DNA of 64,000 nucleotides from Stictocephala bisonia (GCA_035578905.1 JAQJVL010000282.1:558001-622000); one strand, 5' to 3'. Counted from the stretch's first letter, positions 24,640-36,719 are shown. Notes: generated by a model from the sequence alone, not told the origin. Numbers and translations: made by a program.

Positions 24640-24935
24640 GATTAACCCATACCACCTGGTCGGAAAGCAAACAGCTGGTCAAACAATCAGCTGGGTCTGA
24701 CGTCATACCAACACTTCTCGTGTCACCTGATATTCGCAATCAAACACAATACAGTTACACCACAGCAGTGACTCGCAGTCACACGAGTCATTGGTTGTGA
24801 GATAATTAGAAAAATGTGTTGTAATCAAACTACGGTTATGTGTGTAATTGGTCGGCAATGCCAAGCGCCACATCGCGCATCTTACCATAATGTCCATACG
24901 GACTAAGGTGAAACGTTCAGAGACCAACGTGGAGA
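24640..24935. promoter_or_regulatory. Candidate regulatory patch with CRE and E-boxes
   Basis: This block is GC-richer than its neighbours. It contains a palindromic CRE (TGACGTCA near 24699), E-boxes CACCTG and CAGCTG (CAGCTG twice within about 25 bases), GTCACCTGATATTCGC, and a later CGCCACATCGCGCATC segment. It lies deep in the first coding intron of the gene. An intronic enhancer or alternative promoter would fit. A decayed transposon is not excluded; a small minus-strand frame here has no recognisable domain. Confidence 0.35.
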
Positions 24936-25514
24936 TTTTTATGGATGAATGAAGAAATCAGCAGGTCAGTCAGTCAATATAAAGTACATTAAGTCATAAA
25001 TGAGGTTTATAATTTACAAGTTACGCCCACAGTTTATTTTTACTTCTGTATCAATAATAAATACTACATAAATAATAATATACCGTATAAATCCTGTAAA
25101 ACGGGTTTGTTCCATATTTTTGTGTTTACTTACAATTTTATCTAGTTTTGATTATTTACTGTACAGAATATAGGCCTAAGTGACACAGTTGTTTAGACTG
25201 AGATTGGATTATTGTTTGTCCCTCTCCTCCCCTCCATGAAGGAAATAGAACTTTATTCAAACGAACTTCATTGAGATTGAATACATTAAAATAGTATTTA
25301 TAGCAAATTAAAATATATATAAACTGAGATACAAAATAGATTTAACTCATCAAGTAGATGTTTATACACATCCAATAGAATACTTTTGTCAAAATCTTTG
25401 TTCCAATGAACAAAAATTAGAGTATATAAAACAATAATTAGCCTGAATTACTGTAAGGAACTAAAACACGGGTAATAAGTAAAAAAAGAGAAAAATAAGA
25501 TTTGTTTTATGAAA
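24936..25514. other. AT-rich, presumed intronic
   Basis: Nothing beyond ordinary AT-rich sequence was recognised. Confidence 0.5.
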
Positions 25515-25800
25515 ATAAAGTCCTTCGAAACATTTATCGACCTACGAACAAAGATATGAAGAAGAAAGCATAATTATGAAATAAGAGTCTTCGAAAGTAG
25601 TACAGACATAATTGACCAAATAAAGTGTATAAGAATCCGATGGGCTGACATGCACTGACTAGAGAAGAAGGGTGTCAACTAAAGACCGTGTTAAAACGTA
25701 ATACTGAAGGAAGGCGACCCTCTGCAATGCCGAATCACATTACGTGGAATCTAGTGAAAGGTGATATGGCTAAGTCACTATTTAGCATTGGGGGAGGGGG
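25515..25800 (+). mobile_element. RTE-type non-LTR retrotransposon, 3' coding fragment
   Basis: Frames joined across small indels read VLRNIYRPTNKD, then IKCIRIRWAD, then REEGCQLKTVLKRNTEGRRP. RTE-clade polymerases end with a region of the form IYGP...IKxxRIRWAGHV...RLPKKVL...GRR.GRP.xRW, and the order and spacing agree. The copy carries stops and at least one frameshift, so it is dead. It stands alone without its reverse transcriptase core, as expected for 5' truncation. Confidence 0.65.
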
Positions 25801-26239
25801 GTTGATAGTGTCAAACAAAATCTATATAAAAATGACTTATACAAATGAAAGTTGGGCAAGGAAATGTTGAAATGTAATGAATTTAGAATTCGACGAGGTA
25901 TACATTAGATCCAATAACAAGTATAATCAGAACTGTTATTGAGATGTAGTCTATGGTACAAACAAGAAGCTCCAGTCCAGTCTGCCAACTCTGGTTTGTT
26001 TAAACAAACATGTCCTCGCTGTGATCCTCAAAATACGAGCGTTGTATACCCCTTTTTCTGTAAACTGGTGTTGAGGCATTGAATGACGAAGTGCCTGATG
26101 TTATAAACCATTGAAAAAATGGTACGAGTCGTTTAAAAATGGTACTTTAAAATTCTTTATTTTTAAAATAACAGTTCAAAATGTATTGTAAATGATCAGT
26201 CCAAAAGAAATTAGTTTCTCCAATGATATCTTGTATTGT

Positions 26240-27560
26240 AAAATTTACCTGAGTCAGGCTGATTAAGCTGACCAAATATTTGGAGCAAGTGACCGATGGG
26301 CAAGACAATCGCCTTCTACCTCAAGAGGAGTTGGACAGTTCTTGAATTGTACAATCTTCCTGAGTTAGGCTGATTCAGCTGATGCCATATTTGGAGCGTG
26401 GTGTCTTATCGTTGGGCTAGGCTGCTGGACACTCGTCATCTACCTCAAGAGGTGTTGGACAGTTCTCTATTGAATTGTACAATCTACCTGAGTCAAACTG
26501 ATTCAGCTGATCCAATATTTCGAGCAAGGGGACTGGCAGTTGGGCTATGCTGCTGGACACTCGCTATATACCTCAAGAGGAGCTGGACAGTTCTATATTG
26601 AATTGTACAATCTACCTGAGTCAGACTGATTCAGCTGACCCGACACTCGCCATCTACCTCAAGAGGTGTTGGACAGTTCTCTATTGAATTGTACAATCTA
26701 CCTGAGTCAGACTGATTCAGCTGACCCAATATTTCGAGCAAGGGGACTGGCAGTTGGGCTATGCTGCTGGACACTCGCCATATACCTCAAGAGGAGCTGG
26801 ACAGTTCTATATTGAATTGTACAATCTACCTGAGTCAGACTGATTCAGCTGACCCGACACTCGCCATCTACCTGAAGAGGAGCTGGACAGTTCTCTATTG
26901 AATTGTACAATCTACCTGAGTCAGACTGATTCAGCTGACCCGACACTCGCCATCTACCTCAAGAGGTGTTGGACAGTTCTCTATTGAATTGTACAATCTA
27001 CCTGAGTCAGACTGATTCAGCTGACCCAATATTTCGAGCAAGGGGACTGGCAGTTGGGCTATGCTGCTGGACACTCGCCATATACCTCAAGAGGAGCTGG
27101 ACAGTTCTATATTGAATTGTACAATCTACCTGAGTCAGACTGATTCAGCTGACCCGACACTCGCCATCTACCTCAAGAGGTGTTGGACAGTTCTCTATTG
27201 AATTGTACAGTCTACCTGAGTCAGACTGATTCAGCTGACCCATTATTTGGAGCAAGGGGATTGGCCGTTGGGCTATGCTGCTAGACACTCGCCATATACC
27301 TCAAGAGGAGCTGGACAGTTCTATATTGAATTGTACAATCTACCTGAGTCAGACTGATTCAGCTGACCCGACACTCGCCATCTACCTGAAGAGGAGCTGG
27401 ACAGTTCTCTATCGAATTGTACGATCTACCTGAGTCAGCCTGATTCAGCTGACTCCATATTTGGAGTAAGGGGACTGACCAAGGCTAGGCTGCTGGACAC
27501 TCGCCATTTAACTCAAGAGGAGCTGTACAATCCTCTCTTGAAATGTACAATATACCTGAG
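26240..27560 (+). repeat. Compound tandem array of 85- and 128-bp units
   Basis: CCTGAGTCAGACTGATTCAG recurs at spacings of about 128 and 85 bases (near 26489, 26617, 26702, 26830, 26915, 27000, 27128, 27217, 27341). Both unit types share TCAAGAGGAGCTGGACAGTT, CTATATTGAATTGTACAATC and TACCTGAGTC. The long type has an extra segment of about 43 bases, CAATATTTCGAGCAAGGGGA, CTGGCAGTTGGGCTATGCTG. Long and short alternate, partly as a 213-bp or 298-bp higher-order unit. TGAGTCA, an AP-1 core, occurs in nearly every copy. Edge copies are most diverged. Confidence 0.93.
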
Positions 27561-27860
27561 AATCTTCCAGAAGGCACGACAATGCAAACTCCCGTTATTT
27601 GCTTATTGAAAACTCCAGTAGAGCAGTTTTACCAGCGTTTACTTGAAGATACCTCATATGCTAGTGTTTTCTAATTTTATTTATTTATTTTTGTTTCATT
27701 TTTCATTTTTATAATATTTGTATGCTGTTTGGTTACGATGCATGCGTATAGCATACATATGTACGATATATATATGTTACGATATATGTATCCATACAAT
27801 ATATACATATATCATACATTTTTGCAAATGTACATTGTAGTCTAATTGAGTGAAGGATCC

Positions 27861-28277
27861 TTAAGAGTCTGCAGAGGCTGTCGGCCATGTTGGTTTAAAT
27901 CCCATAAGAACAATGTTATTTGCGAATCCATATTTGTTTGCCAACAGTTGTGTATGGGTTGTTATCTGAAACCTGATCATATAGCACATTGGGTTTACTT
28001 TCTATATTTAGAATACATATGCCTAGTTTTAATAATAGGTGAAAATAAAAACTTCAAACTAACTATTTTTTATATTCTTCTCTAAAAAACTAATTAGGAA
28101 TGTGCAAAGCAATTCCAACGTGCAATTTCATTCTTGATCAAATGCAATTTGTTTGGACAAACCTGTTTAAAAATAACTGTTTAGTTTGGATACGCGGGAT
28201 CGTATGTCCGGTTCGAAAATAACATTGTTCTTATGGGATTAAAAACAACATGGCCGACAGCCTCTGCAGATCCTTAA
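27861..28277. mobile_element. TTAA-flanked MITE, complete copy
   Basis: The element is bounded by TTAA at 27861 and 28274. Terminal repeats are TCTGCAGAGGCTGTCGGCCA followed by TGTTGG and, subterminally, ATCCCATAAGAACAATGTTA, present inverted at both ends (about 75 bases with a small gap). A TTAA target duplication is typical of piggyBac-type insertions; the terminal bases are not the usual CCC, so superfamily is uncertain. The interior is noncoding. A second, much interrupted copy occupies 36966-39167 in inverse orientation, also ending at TTAA. Confidence 0.85.
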
Positions 28278-29389
28278 AACCTAGCTTCACGTTCTTCGGT
28301 TCGATCGCGATCAGAACGAAGCCAATTTGTTAGGGATGACCACCAGTAGTTAATTTCTCGTTGAGTCACAATAATTAATGACACTCTATAAGACGCCCTT
28401 CATTTGTAATAAAGCTAAATTCAATACACTCTACACTCAGATTCTCAAATATCAGACGCCGGTACAACTCTGTGCGTATTTTCAGGCGAATATGAATTAC
28501 ATGACTGTGGATGACCTGTGTAGTCTGGCTAATAACTGAGTTCGATTTATGGTCAGAAAGGGCAATTTGTTTATTTATTTAGTCCAATAACCAGAAAAGG
28601 GACATACAGCTTTAATTAAGTGGAATACGAACATCGTAGTATTGGCCTGATTTTCTGCGAATTGATAAGCCTGATACTCAGTTCTCTTCCCTACACAACA
28701 TCCGGACCCTGACTACCACCCAACAAGAACACCACCCAACAAGAACACCCCAGACTTCTCTACTGGCGGAACGGCTACTCGCTGCTGGACTGAAATGACA
28801 AAAACTCTTGAGTTTTGATTTGCTGTCAAACTTAAAATAAGTAAGCAATAATTTTCAAACTAATTGTATAGTGTCCATCATGTTATATTATTTAAGAAAA
28901 AACTATGCTGGAGATTTTATTTGGACTAATTTGCTTTTTATATTGATATTTGTGTTTAAAAACACGTATTTATGAGTGAAATTGCGCGTGAGTCGTCTTT
29001 AATCTGTCACTGTAGTGAGAATATTAATAATCAAATAATTTCTTGTGGATAGACGACAGTTTGGTTCATTGTGATTAGTTTGGTATAAGACTTATTTAAT
29101 AATAATTATAGTAGGGTCCAGGCCGATAAAAACGACTGAGCAGACGCCATGTCAATATTAAGAGAACCAAAAACATAACCTATTGCCTGCAGTCTCCACA
29201 GCACTTTGATTGGGTATCAGCAGTGCGCCGCTAGAAATAGAGCTTACATTTTGTATATAGCAGGGGGAGTTTTGTAAGGAGCGAGTTTCCAATTGTATTA
29301 TCTTACACAGTGGTTTTTAAAAACCAAATAATTAAAGTGTGTACTATTTCACAATCCGCAACAAATCATGTGAACTCTCACTTGTTCCA
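28278..29389. other. Noncoding; small direct repeat at ~28715
   Basis: CACCCAACAAGAACACC occurs twice in tandem near 28718-28750. A GC-richer piece at 29110-29280 includes AGCAGTGCGCCGCTAG and may be regulatory. No exon could be supported. Confidence 0.45.
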
Positions 29390-29930
29390 AGTCGCAGAGG
29401 CTAGTGTACGTACGTGCTGTTGACGTTTTGCAGCACCCCGCTCCAGTGTTTGTTTTCTCAGCTGTAGTAACTCTTGCCGGCATTAAACCGACAAGGTCTA
29501 CTACGAGTGGCCTTGGGTCTGCGCCTTTCTCCAGATTTTGTCAGCTCCACCCACACCGCCTCCCATCGCTCTCGTCTTTGTTCGTGTGCAGTCATATTTG
29601 TGTTGAAAGTCGCTGATGATTGGGAAAATGGTTGAATCATAATTGGTCAATTTGTAAGAGAACAAAGACGTGCTTCTATTGCTGCTGTTCTACTGGCTCT
29701 GGCAGCAGATTGTGTCCGTGTATCAATTCTACCATTGAGTACGTCAATGTTCTCAAATTTGTGGAGGAGGTGGCTCGGTATTTCTATAGCTGTTTCATTG
29801 ATTTGATTGATTTTGTCGAAATAACATCTCGAATGATTATGCATTTTGTTTATGTATTGTGTAAATACCTAACAATCTATCGTGTGAAAATACTCAGCAT
29901 TGTGTACTATTCAGTTTCAGGACCGTAGCC
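29390..29930 (-). other. Unassigned GC-richer patch with open frames
   Basis: Two minus-strand frames, 29647-29844 and 29458-29640, read almost continuously: IDTRTQSAARASRTAAIEAR, then MTAHEQRRERWEAVWVELTK. The second has the Trp spacing sometimes seen in Myb/SANT-like domains carried by DNA transposons, but the match is weak. A transposon-derived pseudogene is my best guess. On the + strand, GTTTTGCAG at about 29430 resembles an acceptor, so an alternative 5' exon of the host gene is a second possibility. Confidence 0.25.
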
Positions 29931-30729
29931 AAGGTTTTTGTTCACTGTTGTGATCTTGATATATAATAAACGTTAGGGGGGAAAAGTTACCGATCTCATA
30001 TTTCCTTCGATGTTGATTGAACTTGTAAAATTAAATTTTCCACAACAGAAAATGTCTAATATATTTTACTGCAGGCTTCACAGACACTTTCATGCAGTAG
30101 ACTGCATTGATAAAAAAAATTGAAAGTGGTGAAGTTACTGAGGATATAAAAAAAATACTGCGTATTTTTGCTCTGCTGCCTGATTTTTCTATCCTCAAAA
30201 ATGATATCATTACATCTAACTCAAAACATCAAGTTCGGTACAACTGATCTTTAGTGCTAATTTGTTATATACTTACATGAAATCACAAAGCATCAACAAG
30301 CTGCCACTACTTTGTCTACCTTTCTCGTCATTTTTGCTGTACGATTACTACTTTGGTATTCTTGAGATATTCTTAGATCTTTCTAATCTTGCTTTATTAG
30401 ATCAACTACACCCATAGTCTGTGTCCGGCTCAGTCCGTATTTCTATTAATTATGGTTTAATTGGCTTCGACTACAGTATCAGGTACTTCGAATAGCTATT
30501 TTATTTCTTTATTATTCTTTGTTCCTTGCGTTCATTCTAAAGTCCATTTCCTCCAGTGGCCACAAATTGTGTGCTAAGTAGGCCTACTTTATACAGTGAA
30601 ATCTAAGTTTTTCTTTATTATGCAGTTTTTTCACTACCCACGTAGACAATTTTGTCTCATTATATGACTTAGCAGATTTGAATCAACAGTAGTAACATGA
30701 AAAGGCGCTTATGATAAATAATCTTAAGG
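29931..30729. other. AT-rich, presumed intronic
   Basis: No gene or repeat recognised. Confidence 0.5.
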
Positions 30730-32351
30730 AAACCGTTTCGTTTCATAAATAAAAAAAACATGGCTTTATATTTCGAGGATTGAAACCGTAATAATGATCG
30801 TATCACAACACTTGAAGTGTCATTTCATAAATGAAGAACTATTCTAGTGAACCATATTTTTTTTAAAGTTTTTTTCAATTTTGTACTGTTAAATGTGTGA
30901 AACTTTAAATATCCTTCCCGATTATTTTAAATTAAAAACCCCTTAACATCAACTTAAGGGCTGATAAATAAGCCCTTTATAATTAATTTATACAATGTTC
31001 ACTATAACTCATTATAACATAAACGCGAACCGTACGGTTGATGGCCCGCTGACGGTAAGATTGTGTCTACTATGTTCCTGTCGACTTCCCAGCGGTGATT
31101 TGGCCCGCTGACGGTAAGATTGTGTCTACTGTGTTCCTGTCGACTTCCCAGCGGTGATTTGGCCCGCTGACGGTAAGATTGTGTCTACTATGTTCCTGTC
31201 GACTTCCCAGCGGTGATTTGGCCCGCTGACGGTAAGATTGTGTCTACTATGTTCCTGTCGACTTCCCATCGGCGATTTGGCCCGCTGACGGTAAGATTGT
31301 GTCTACTATGTTCCTGTCGACTTCCCAGCGGTGATTTGGCCCGCTGACGGTAAGATTGTGTCTACTATGTTCCTGTCGACTTCCCAGCGGTGATTTGGCC
31401 CGCTGACGTTAAGATTGTGTCTACTATGTTCTTGTCGACTTCCCATCGGCGATTTGGCCCGCTGACGGTAAGATTGTGTCTACTATGTTCCTGTCGACTT
31501 CCCAGCGGTGATTTGGCCCGCTGACGTTAAGATTGTGTCTACTATGTTCTTGTCGACTTCCCATCGGCGATTTGGCCCGCTGACGGTAAGATTGTGTCTA
31601 CTACTAAAACTTCCCATCGGTGATTTGGCCCGCTGACGGTAAGATTGTGTCTACTATGTTCCTGTCGACTTCCCATTGGCGATTTGGCCCGCTGACGGTA
31701 AGATTGTGTCTACTATGTTCTTGTCGACTTCCCATCGGCGATTTGGCCCGCTGACGGTAAGATTGTGTCTACTATGTTCTTGTCGACTTCCCATCGGCGA
31801 TTTGGCCCGCTGACGGTAAGATTGTGTCTACTATGTTCCTGTCGACTTCCCAGCGGTGATTTGGCCCGCTGACGGTAAGATTGTGTCTACTATGTTCCTG
31901 TCGACTTCCCAGCGGTGATTTGGCCCGCTGACGGTAAGATTGTGTCTACTATGTTCTTGTCGACTTCCCATCGGCGATTTGGCCCGCTGACGGTAAGATT
32001 GTGTCTACTATGTTCCTGTCGACTTCCCATCGGCGATTTGGCCCGCTGACGGTAAGATTGTGTCTACTATGTTGCTGTCGTCTTCCCAGCGGTGATTTGG
32101 CCCGCTGACGGTATGATTGTGTCTACTATGTTCCTGTCGACTTCCCATCGGCGATTTGGCCCGCCGACGGTAATATTGTGTCTACTATGTTCCTGTCGAC
32201 TTCCCATCGGTGATTTGGCCCGCTGACGGTAAGATTGTGTCTACTATGTTGCTATCGACTTCCATCGGCGATTTGGCCCGCTGGTGGTAGGTTTGTGTCT
32301 ACTATTTTCTTGTCGACTTTCCAGCGGTGATTTGTTAAACGGCCACATTAG
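30730..32351. mobile_element. TIR transposon copy B, with a 59-bp array
   Basis: The left part matches copy A: CCGTAATAATGATCGTATC, CTTGAAGTGTCATTTCA, GAAGAACTATTCTAGTG, then TTCACTATAACTCATTATA. A single 24-bp-like module, CGAACCGTACGGTTGATGG, stands where copy A has about 49 units. The 59-bp module is expanded about 22-fold instead. The right end AAACGGCCAC is followed by ATTA, matching copy A's GGCCACCTTA and the proposed TTA target. The left terminus is degenerate (AAACCGTTTCG at about 30729). Confidence 0.65.
31042..32330 (+). repeat. Tandem array, 59-bp unit, about 22 copies
   Basis: The unit is GGCCCGCTGACGGTAAGATT, GTGTCTACTATGTTCCTGTC, GACTTCCCAGCGGTGATTT. Variants alternate between CCAGCGGTGA and CCATCGGCGA, and one unit near 31595-31620 is shortened. 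Near-identity in the centre and divergence at the right edge suggest recent amplification. Each unit has ACGGTAAGA, a possible cryptic splice donor on the gene's strand, and a SalI-type GTCGAC. Confidence 0.97.
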
Positions 32352-33237
32352 TTGTATTTTATATACTTAATGTTTAACCAAAGGGAACCAACCAGATGCC
32401 TTAAATTAGACCTTACTTTCAGCAGCTTCGACAGTGGTTCATTAATAGGTGTTATTTACTGATCCATCGTTGCCGAGGCGATGATGTCCATGGGTTTTAG
32501 GCCACACTTTTCTTTCAGGCGATACGGAGAGACTCGGTAGCTTCAGAGAGTGTTTGACATTGTAAGGGGATTTTTGGATATCTCGTATCTTCTACATTTT
32601 GACTCATATCTGTATTTTTTTTAATTATTAATATCTTGAAAGTTAAAAACTGACCGTTATTACCTTACAATCAACTTAAATATTTCATACATTATCTTTA
32701 GTTACTTACTGGAGTATATTTACAAATTATATTGGTTGAAGCATTATTTTTAATCGAATGATAAAACTTGATAACTTAATTTGGATTTAAGTAACAACAC
32801 TAAGAATTCTTACTCATTCTTGTTGGCCTAATAGTCAATAAATGTAATAAGAATTTACATAAATAACTATTTAATGCTGTTTCCCCGAGTTTTAAATGAA
32901 ATGTTTTGTTTTGTAAACGTTTTGAGTTATGTTAATAAAATTTTAATATTCAATTACGATATAAAGGCCCTTTAAAAAGTGTTAGAAATCATTAGTGACT
33001 TACTAAGAATACAATAGATTTACGTTACTTCTGGAATTTATCAGCATGAAATTAATTTAAAGAATATAATTATTAGAAAATTATCCGACTATGTGTTATA
33101 CAGTTTATACGCCCACTACTTTGACTTTGTTAAGGGCGTTGCTGTATTCAAATAAGACATAGAAAGGGTCTCCTAGAGAAGGTGAACTAAAGCAATAAAA
33201 CTGGCTTCTGTGTGAGAACTGGTGACTTCTAGCTAAG
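32352..33237. other. Noncoding, presumed intronic
   Basis: A GC-richer piece at 32455-32560 (CGTTGCCGAGGCGATGATG) is unassigned. The remainder is AT-rich with no exon. Confidence 0.45.
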
Positions 33238-34082
33238 GTTGCCATACATTTTCATACAAAAATACGGACACCAGATTTACTCAGGGTTCTGGCGGGGGGG
33301 GGGGATTTTGAAAAATATATTTAATGAATTTTATGATATGTGATTTTGGTTGTTAAATTGAGAAAATAATACTTTGTGGTACATAATATTAATACAATAG
33401 TAATACAGTATTTATATTACAAATATATTTTAATTTTATTTCAGAGTAATACAATATTATAAACAAACAAGGAATTTTAAAAAGTCATTCATTTTGTTTA
33501 AGCTTAATTAGCAGAACTCAATTAATTGTCATAAATCCCCTTTAAGATGTGTACCTGAAGAGATTAACCTTCTTAAGCAAAGAACTATTGTTTTTAATGA
33601 CTTCAAAAATTGAAAATGTGTCATGTTTGTGTTAATTTTGATGTTCAGAATGCTTTGATCTTCTCTACTACTCTTTTAACAGTCTGTTTCGATCGTGTGT
33701 TCAGACATTTTTCATTAGTGAAAAAACTTGTTCAACTGGTGCCGAAGTAACGGGTAGAGAAAGAGCAACCTCCAACACTATTTCAACATTTTAACACTTA
33801 TTTTGTTTGAAACTGAGGAGAGGTTTGGGTGTTGTAGTATAATAGTGCATAGTATACGAGGCATCATACAACACACAACCTGTCACGATTGTCGATTGCC
33901 CAAAGGAATAGTAATACAAGTTTGTCTTTTTTACTCTATTAAATATTTAAAATATATTTTTAATACTAAAAGAACGAAAAATACGGACATCTACCAGGAT
34001 TTTCCTTTGTACGGTGCGGACACGGACACAGAACGTAAAATACAAACTGTCCGTACAAAATACGGACGTATGGCAACCCTAC
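33238..34082 (-). mobile_element. hAT transposon remnant with both terminal repeats
   Basis: The left end GGTTGCCATACATTTTCAT with AAAAATACGGAC and the right end GTCCGTACAAAATACGGACG, TATGGCAACCCT are inverted copies. GGGTTGCCA-type ends are common among insect hAT elements. About 33600-33770 aligns with the transposase C-terminus of 19735-19885 but has stops on the minus strand. At about 845 bases it is a deletion derivative. A (G)12 run at about 33293-33304 lies in the left subterminal region. A clear 8-bp target duplication was not seen. Confidence 0.8.
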
Positions 34083-34614
34083 CACAGAGAAAGGAATACT
34101 TCCTTGTGAGTTCCTTGAAAAGGAAGAAACACATCCTTCTTATTTGATCGTACTTCAAGTCAACATATTCATAGCAGTGTAGGTTATGTGTTTAGGTTGA
34201 CGGTGACTAGTTTATGTAGGTATTTAATTATGTTTAATTGCATCTTATGCATCTTGTGCATGGTCCGCACACCGTCACCACGTGTTGTTTGACAGAGGCT
34301 GGGCGAGACAGGTCGGTGACTGTTTTAACCTGACAACGGAAGTCCCGCTCATCTGAGATTTATCTGTCTGGCTGTACCAGCCACAACAGTCTGATGCTCC
34401 AAACATTCCATTCAACGTTGTATATCATTTAGTGTCTGTTACCGGTACCGTGTTTATTATTATTATTACTATTATTTTTTTTTTTTATTTTACCACGGAG
34501 AGATAGTCTTAAATCAAGTTAGACTTTTTACTAGATATTTTACTACTACCGTCTGTACATTTATTAAAAATTATCATTTGCCTTTATTGCTAATTTGGTT
34601 ATACTGTAATGATA

Positions 34615-34620
<6 letters not shown>
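34083..34620. other. Noncoding; GC-richer patch at 34255-34420
   Basis: The patch holds CCGCACACCGTCACCACGTG, GGCTGGGCGAGACAGGTC and TCCCGCTCATCTGAG. It is not open in any long frame. An intronic enhancer is possible, with an E-box CACGTG at 34277. The sequence then becomes T-rich. Confidence 0.4.

Positions 34621-34693
<73 letters not shown>
34621..34693. repeat. (TA)n microsatellite, about 36 repeats
   Basis: An almost pure alternating TA run. A shorter TA run also follows the adjoining palindrome at about 34960-34970. Confidence 0.98.
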
Positions 34694-34698
<5 letters not shown>

Positions 34699-34730
34699 TA
34701 AAGTTAAAAATTAGGGCTACTTACGTATTT

Positions 34731-34959
34731 TAGGATGTAATAAAATTAAAAAACTGAGTCCCCTTTTTATATTTTTTATTAAAACTCAATACACAACATG
34801 TTTAAACTTTTTGGTCATTTTCAAGTGTAAATTAAGTAATTCAATAATAATTACTTAATTTACACTTGAAAATGACCAAAAAGTTGAAACATGTTGTGTA
34901 TTGAGTTTTAATAAAAAATATAAAAAGGGGACTCAGTTTTTTAATTTTATTACATCCTA
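34731..34959. mobile_element. Near-perfect 229-bp palindrome of Penelope-like tail
   Basis: TAGGATGTAATAAAATTAAA and all that follows to about 34844 is repeated inverted, with almost no loop, out to 34959. Each arm includes ACTTGAAAATGACCAAAAAG, then TTTAAACATGTTGTGTATTG and AGTTTTAATAAAAAATAT. That 'cttgaaaatgacc ... ttgaaacatgttgtg' order resembles Penelope-like element tails. Arms of about 113 bases differ at only one or two positions. Confidence 0.85.
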
Positions 34960-35859
34960 ATATATATATTATCATTATAAACCATGATTATTAGGGTAAG
35001 GATGTTCAATGTAATTACCACTCTGGGGTTTCTGTTATTACTTTGTATCTTCTTGCCACCTTTTATTTTATAAACCTTTATCGAAAGGTATCCGAGTCAC
35101 GAGTTGCTTATCTTTCCTTTAGGATATGGTGGCTTGTGGGTTTTGGGATAATCCCTTGCTGTACCATTTCAATTTTTTGTGTTACTGTATATAGATTCTT
35201 TGTAACTTATAAATAAATAAAAATACAACGTTTAAATTTACTTTCAGCACATTAAATAATACAAATTTTAAAGAAGGTGTATAATTTTTTGTATAGTGTC
35301 AAAAATATTGCTTCAGAAAATAGAGTACGGCATTGTATTCGGACACGCAATAGGCGTAGATGTGATGTCTAAAAAAATTCAGGAGTGTTAAAAACGTACG
35401 TGACATTTATAGAAGTCATGGAGGAGAACGACATTCATTCTTGGACCTTTTGGAATGAAATGAAAGGAAAGGAGGCACTAAATTGTGTGCGATGAGAAGT
35501 AGATGGCCGGGGCGGGATCCCCGTCATTCGTGGAATGTGTATATATATAACCGGGGGGCTGGCCGTCTGCCGCACGACTATTCTGGGGGATTACACGTGC
35601 CTTCTCGCCATGTTTGTTTACTCCAATATTCCGATCGATGCAATTTGTGATTAGCCACTTAGAAATAAAAAAAGTTAATATGGAATTTAGGGCCCCACCT
35701 GGTTTTAACCTGACACTCGTGTTCTCGAACATAACACTTTACGCAGAGGCAAATTAAAAAAAATTGAAAGTATAAAAATATGTTTACCCCAAAAATTACG
35801 TACTGTATATAACATTAATATTATGTAGTTTTCACTCTTAATCAATTATATGACTTCCA
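34960..35859. other. Noncoding, presumed intronic
   Basis: A GC-richer piece at about 35490-35610 (GGCCGGGGCGGGATCCCCGT) falls inside a minus-strand open frame at 35478-35732 without recognisable domain. No exon or element can be named. Confidence 0.4.
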
Positions 35860-36175
35860 TTTCACCCTACGACAAATAAAAACTGAGATATTTGACAAAA
35901 TAAGTTAGGTTATGTTTGTCAGTTAATTTTGGTTACATTAGGTTAGCAATATATAATGATTTAGGTTAACATATCATAACCTAACCTACAATGTTTACAA
36001 CTCAGCTATTATTCGTTGTAGGTCGTTGTAAAATGTCATATTCTATTTCAGGAGAAGAAACATTAAGATTAATGTAGTATACATCGTTTTTAATGTAAAA
36101 ATCTTTTTTTTCTTAAAATTTTTGTCATAAGTTGGTATTTCCGCCTAAAAATGTTTATGGATTCGTGTAGTTAAT
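35860..36175. mobile_element. MITE-like element, copy 2 (inverse of 11905-12385)
   Basis: AAATAAAAACTGAGATATTT, AAGTTAGGTTATGTT, ACATTAGGTTAGCAATATAT and TTATGGATTCGTGTAG match the complement of the element at 11905-12385 in the same order. Boundaries are approximate. Noncoding. Confidence 0.55.
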
Positions 36176-36719
36176 ATTACTAGTTGAAAAACAAATCATG
36201 AACATTGGGTGGAAACTTTAGTAAATATATATATTTTGTTTTGTAAATATTGATATATATTGTAAATATTGTTCCTTTCATATTAAAAAAACACACTTGT
36301 TGATGTACCTTCCGCCTTCCAATAAGTAGAATTTATCTAGTAGATACTAGTTATGTCAGGCTGGCCTCATAATTTTTCCGAGAACGTCTTTTATAAGGTC
36401 ACACTTGAGTCAACCTCTCGCTTGTATCAGACGCGATGTGTTTATACTCCAATATCGATCGGCCTTTTCATTTTTGAAGGCATTCTGAAGTATAATGCGC
36501 CGTTTAAGATGATTTTTTATAGGCAGCAAATTTACGGACAGTTAAAAATGTTGTAGATCTCATCTCGCCGTGTTATTTATTGTATATGTCTACCACAGAG
36601 TATATCGATAAACTCAATATACTCTCTGTGGAGCTACCTTGCAGTGGTAAATTTTCTGGGAATAGCAAACGTTCATACACACCCTTGGGTTGTAGGTAAA
36701 CGCCCACAAGTCCCACGCG
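36176..36719. other. Noncoding; inverted repeat near 36590-36635
   Basis: CTACCACAGAGTATATCGAT and its near-complement GTATATTGAGTTT..., with ATACTCTCTGTGGAG, form an imperfect hairpin at about 36589-36632. Otherwise nothing is recognised. Confidence 0.4.
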
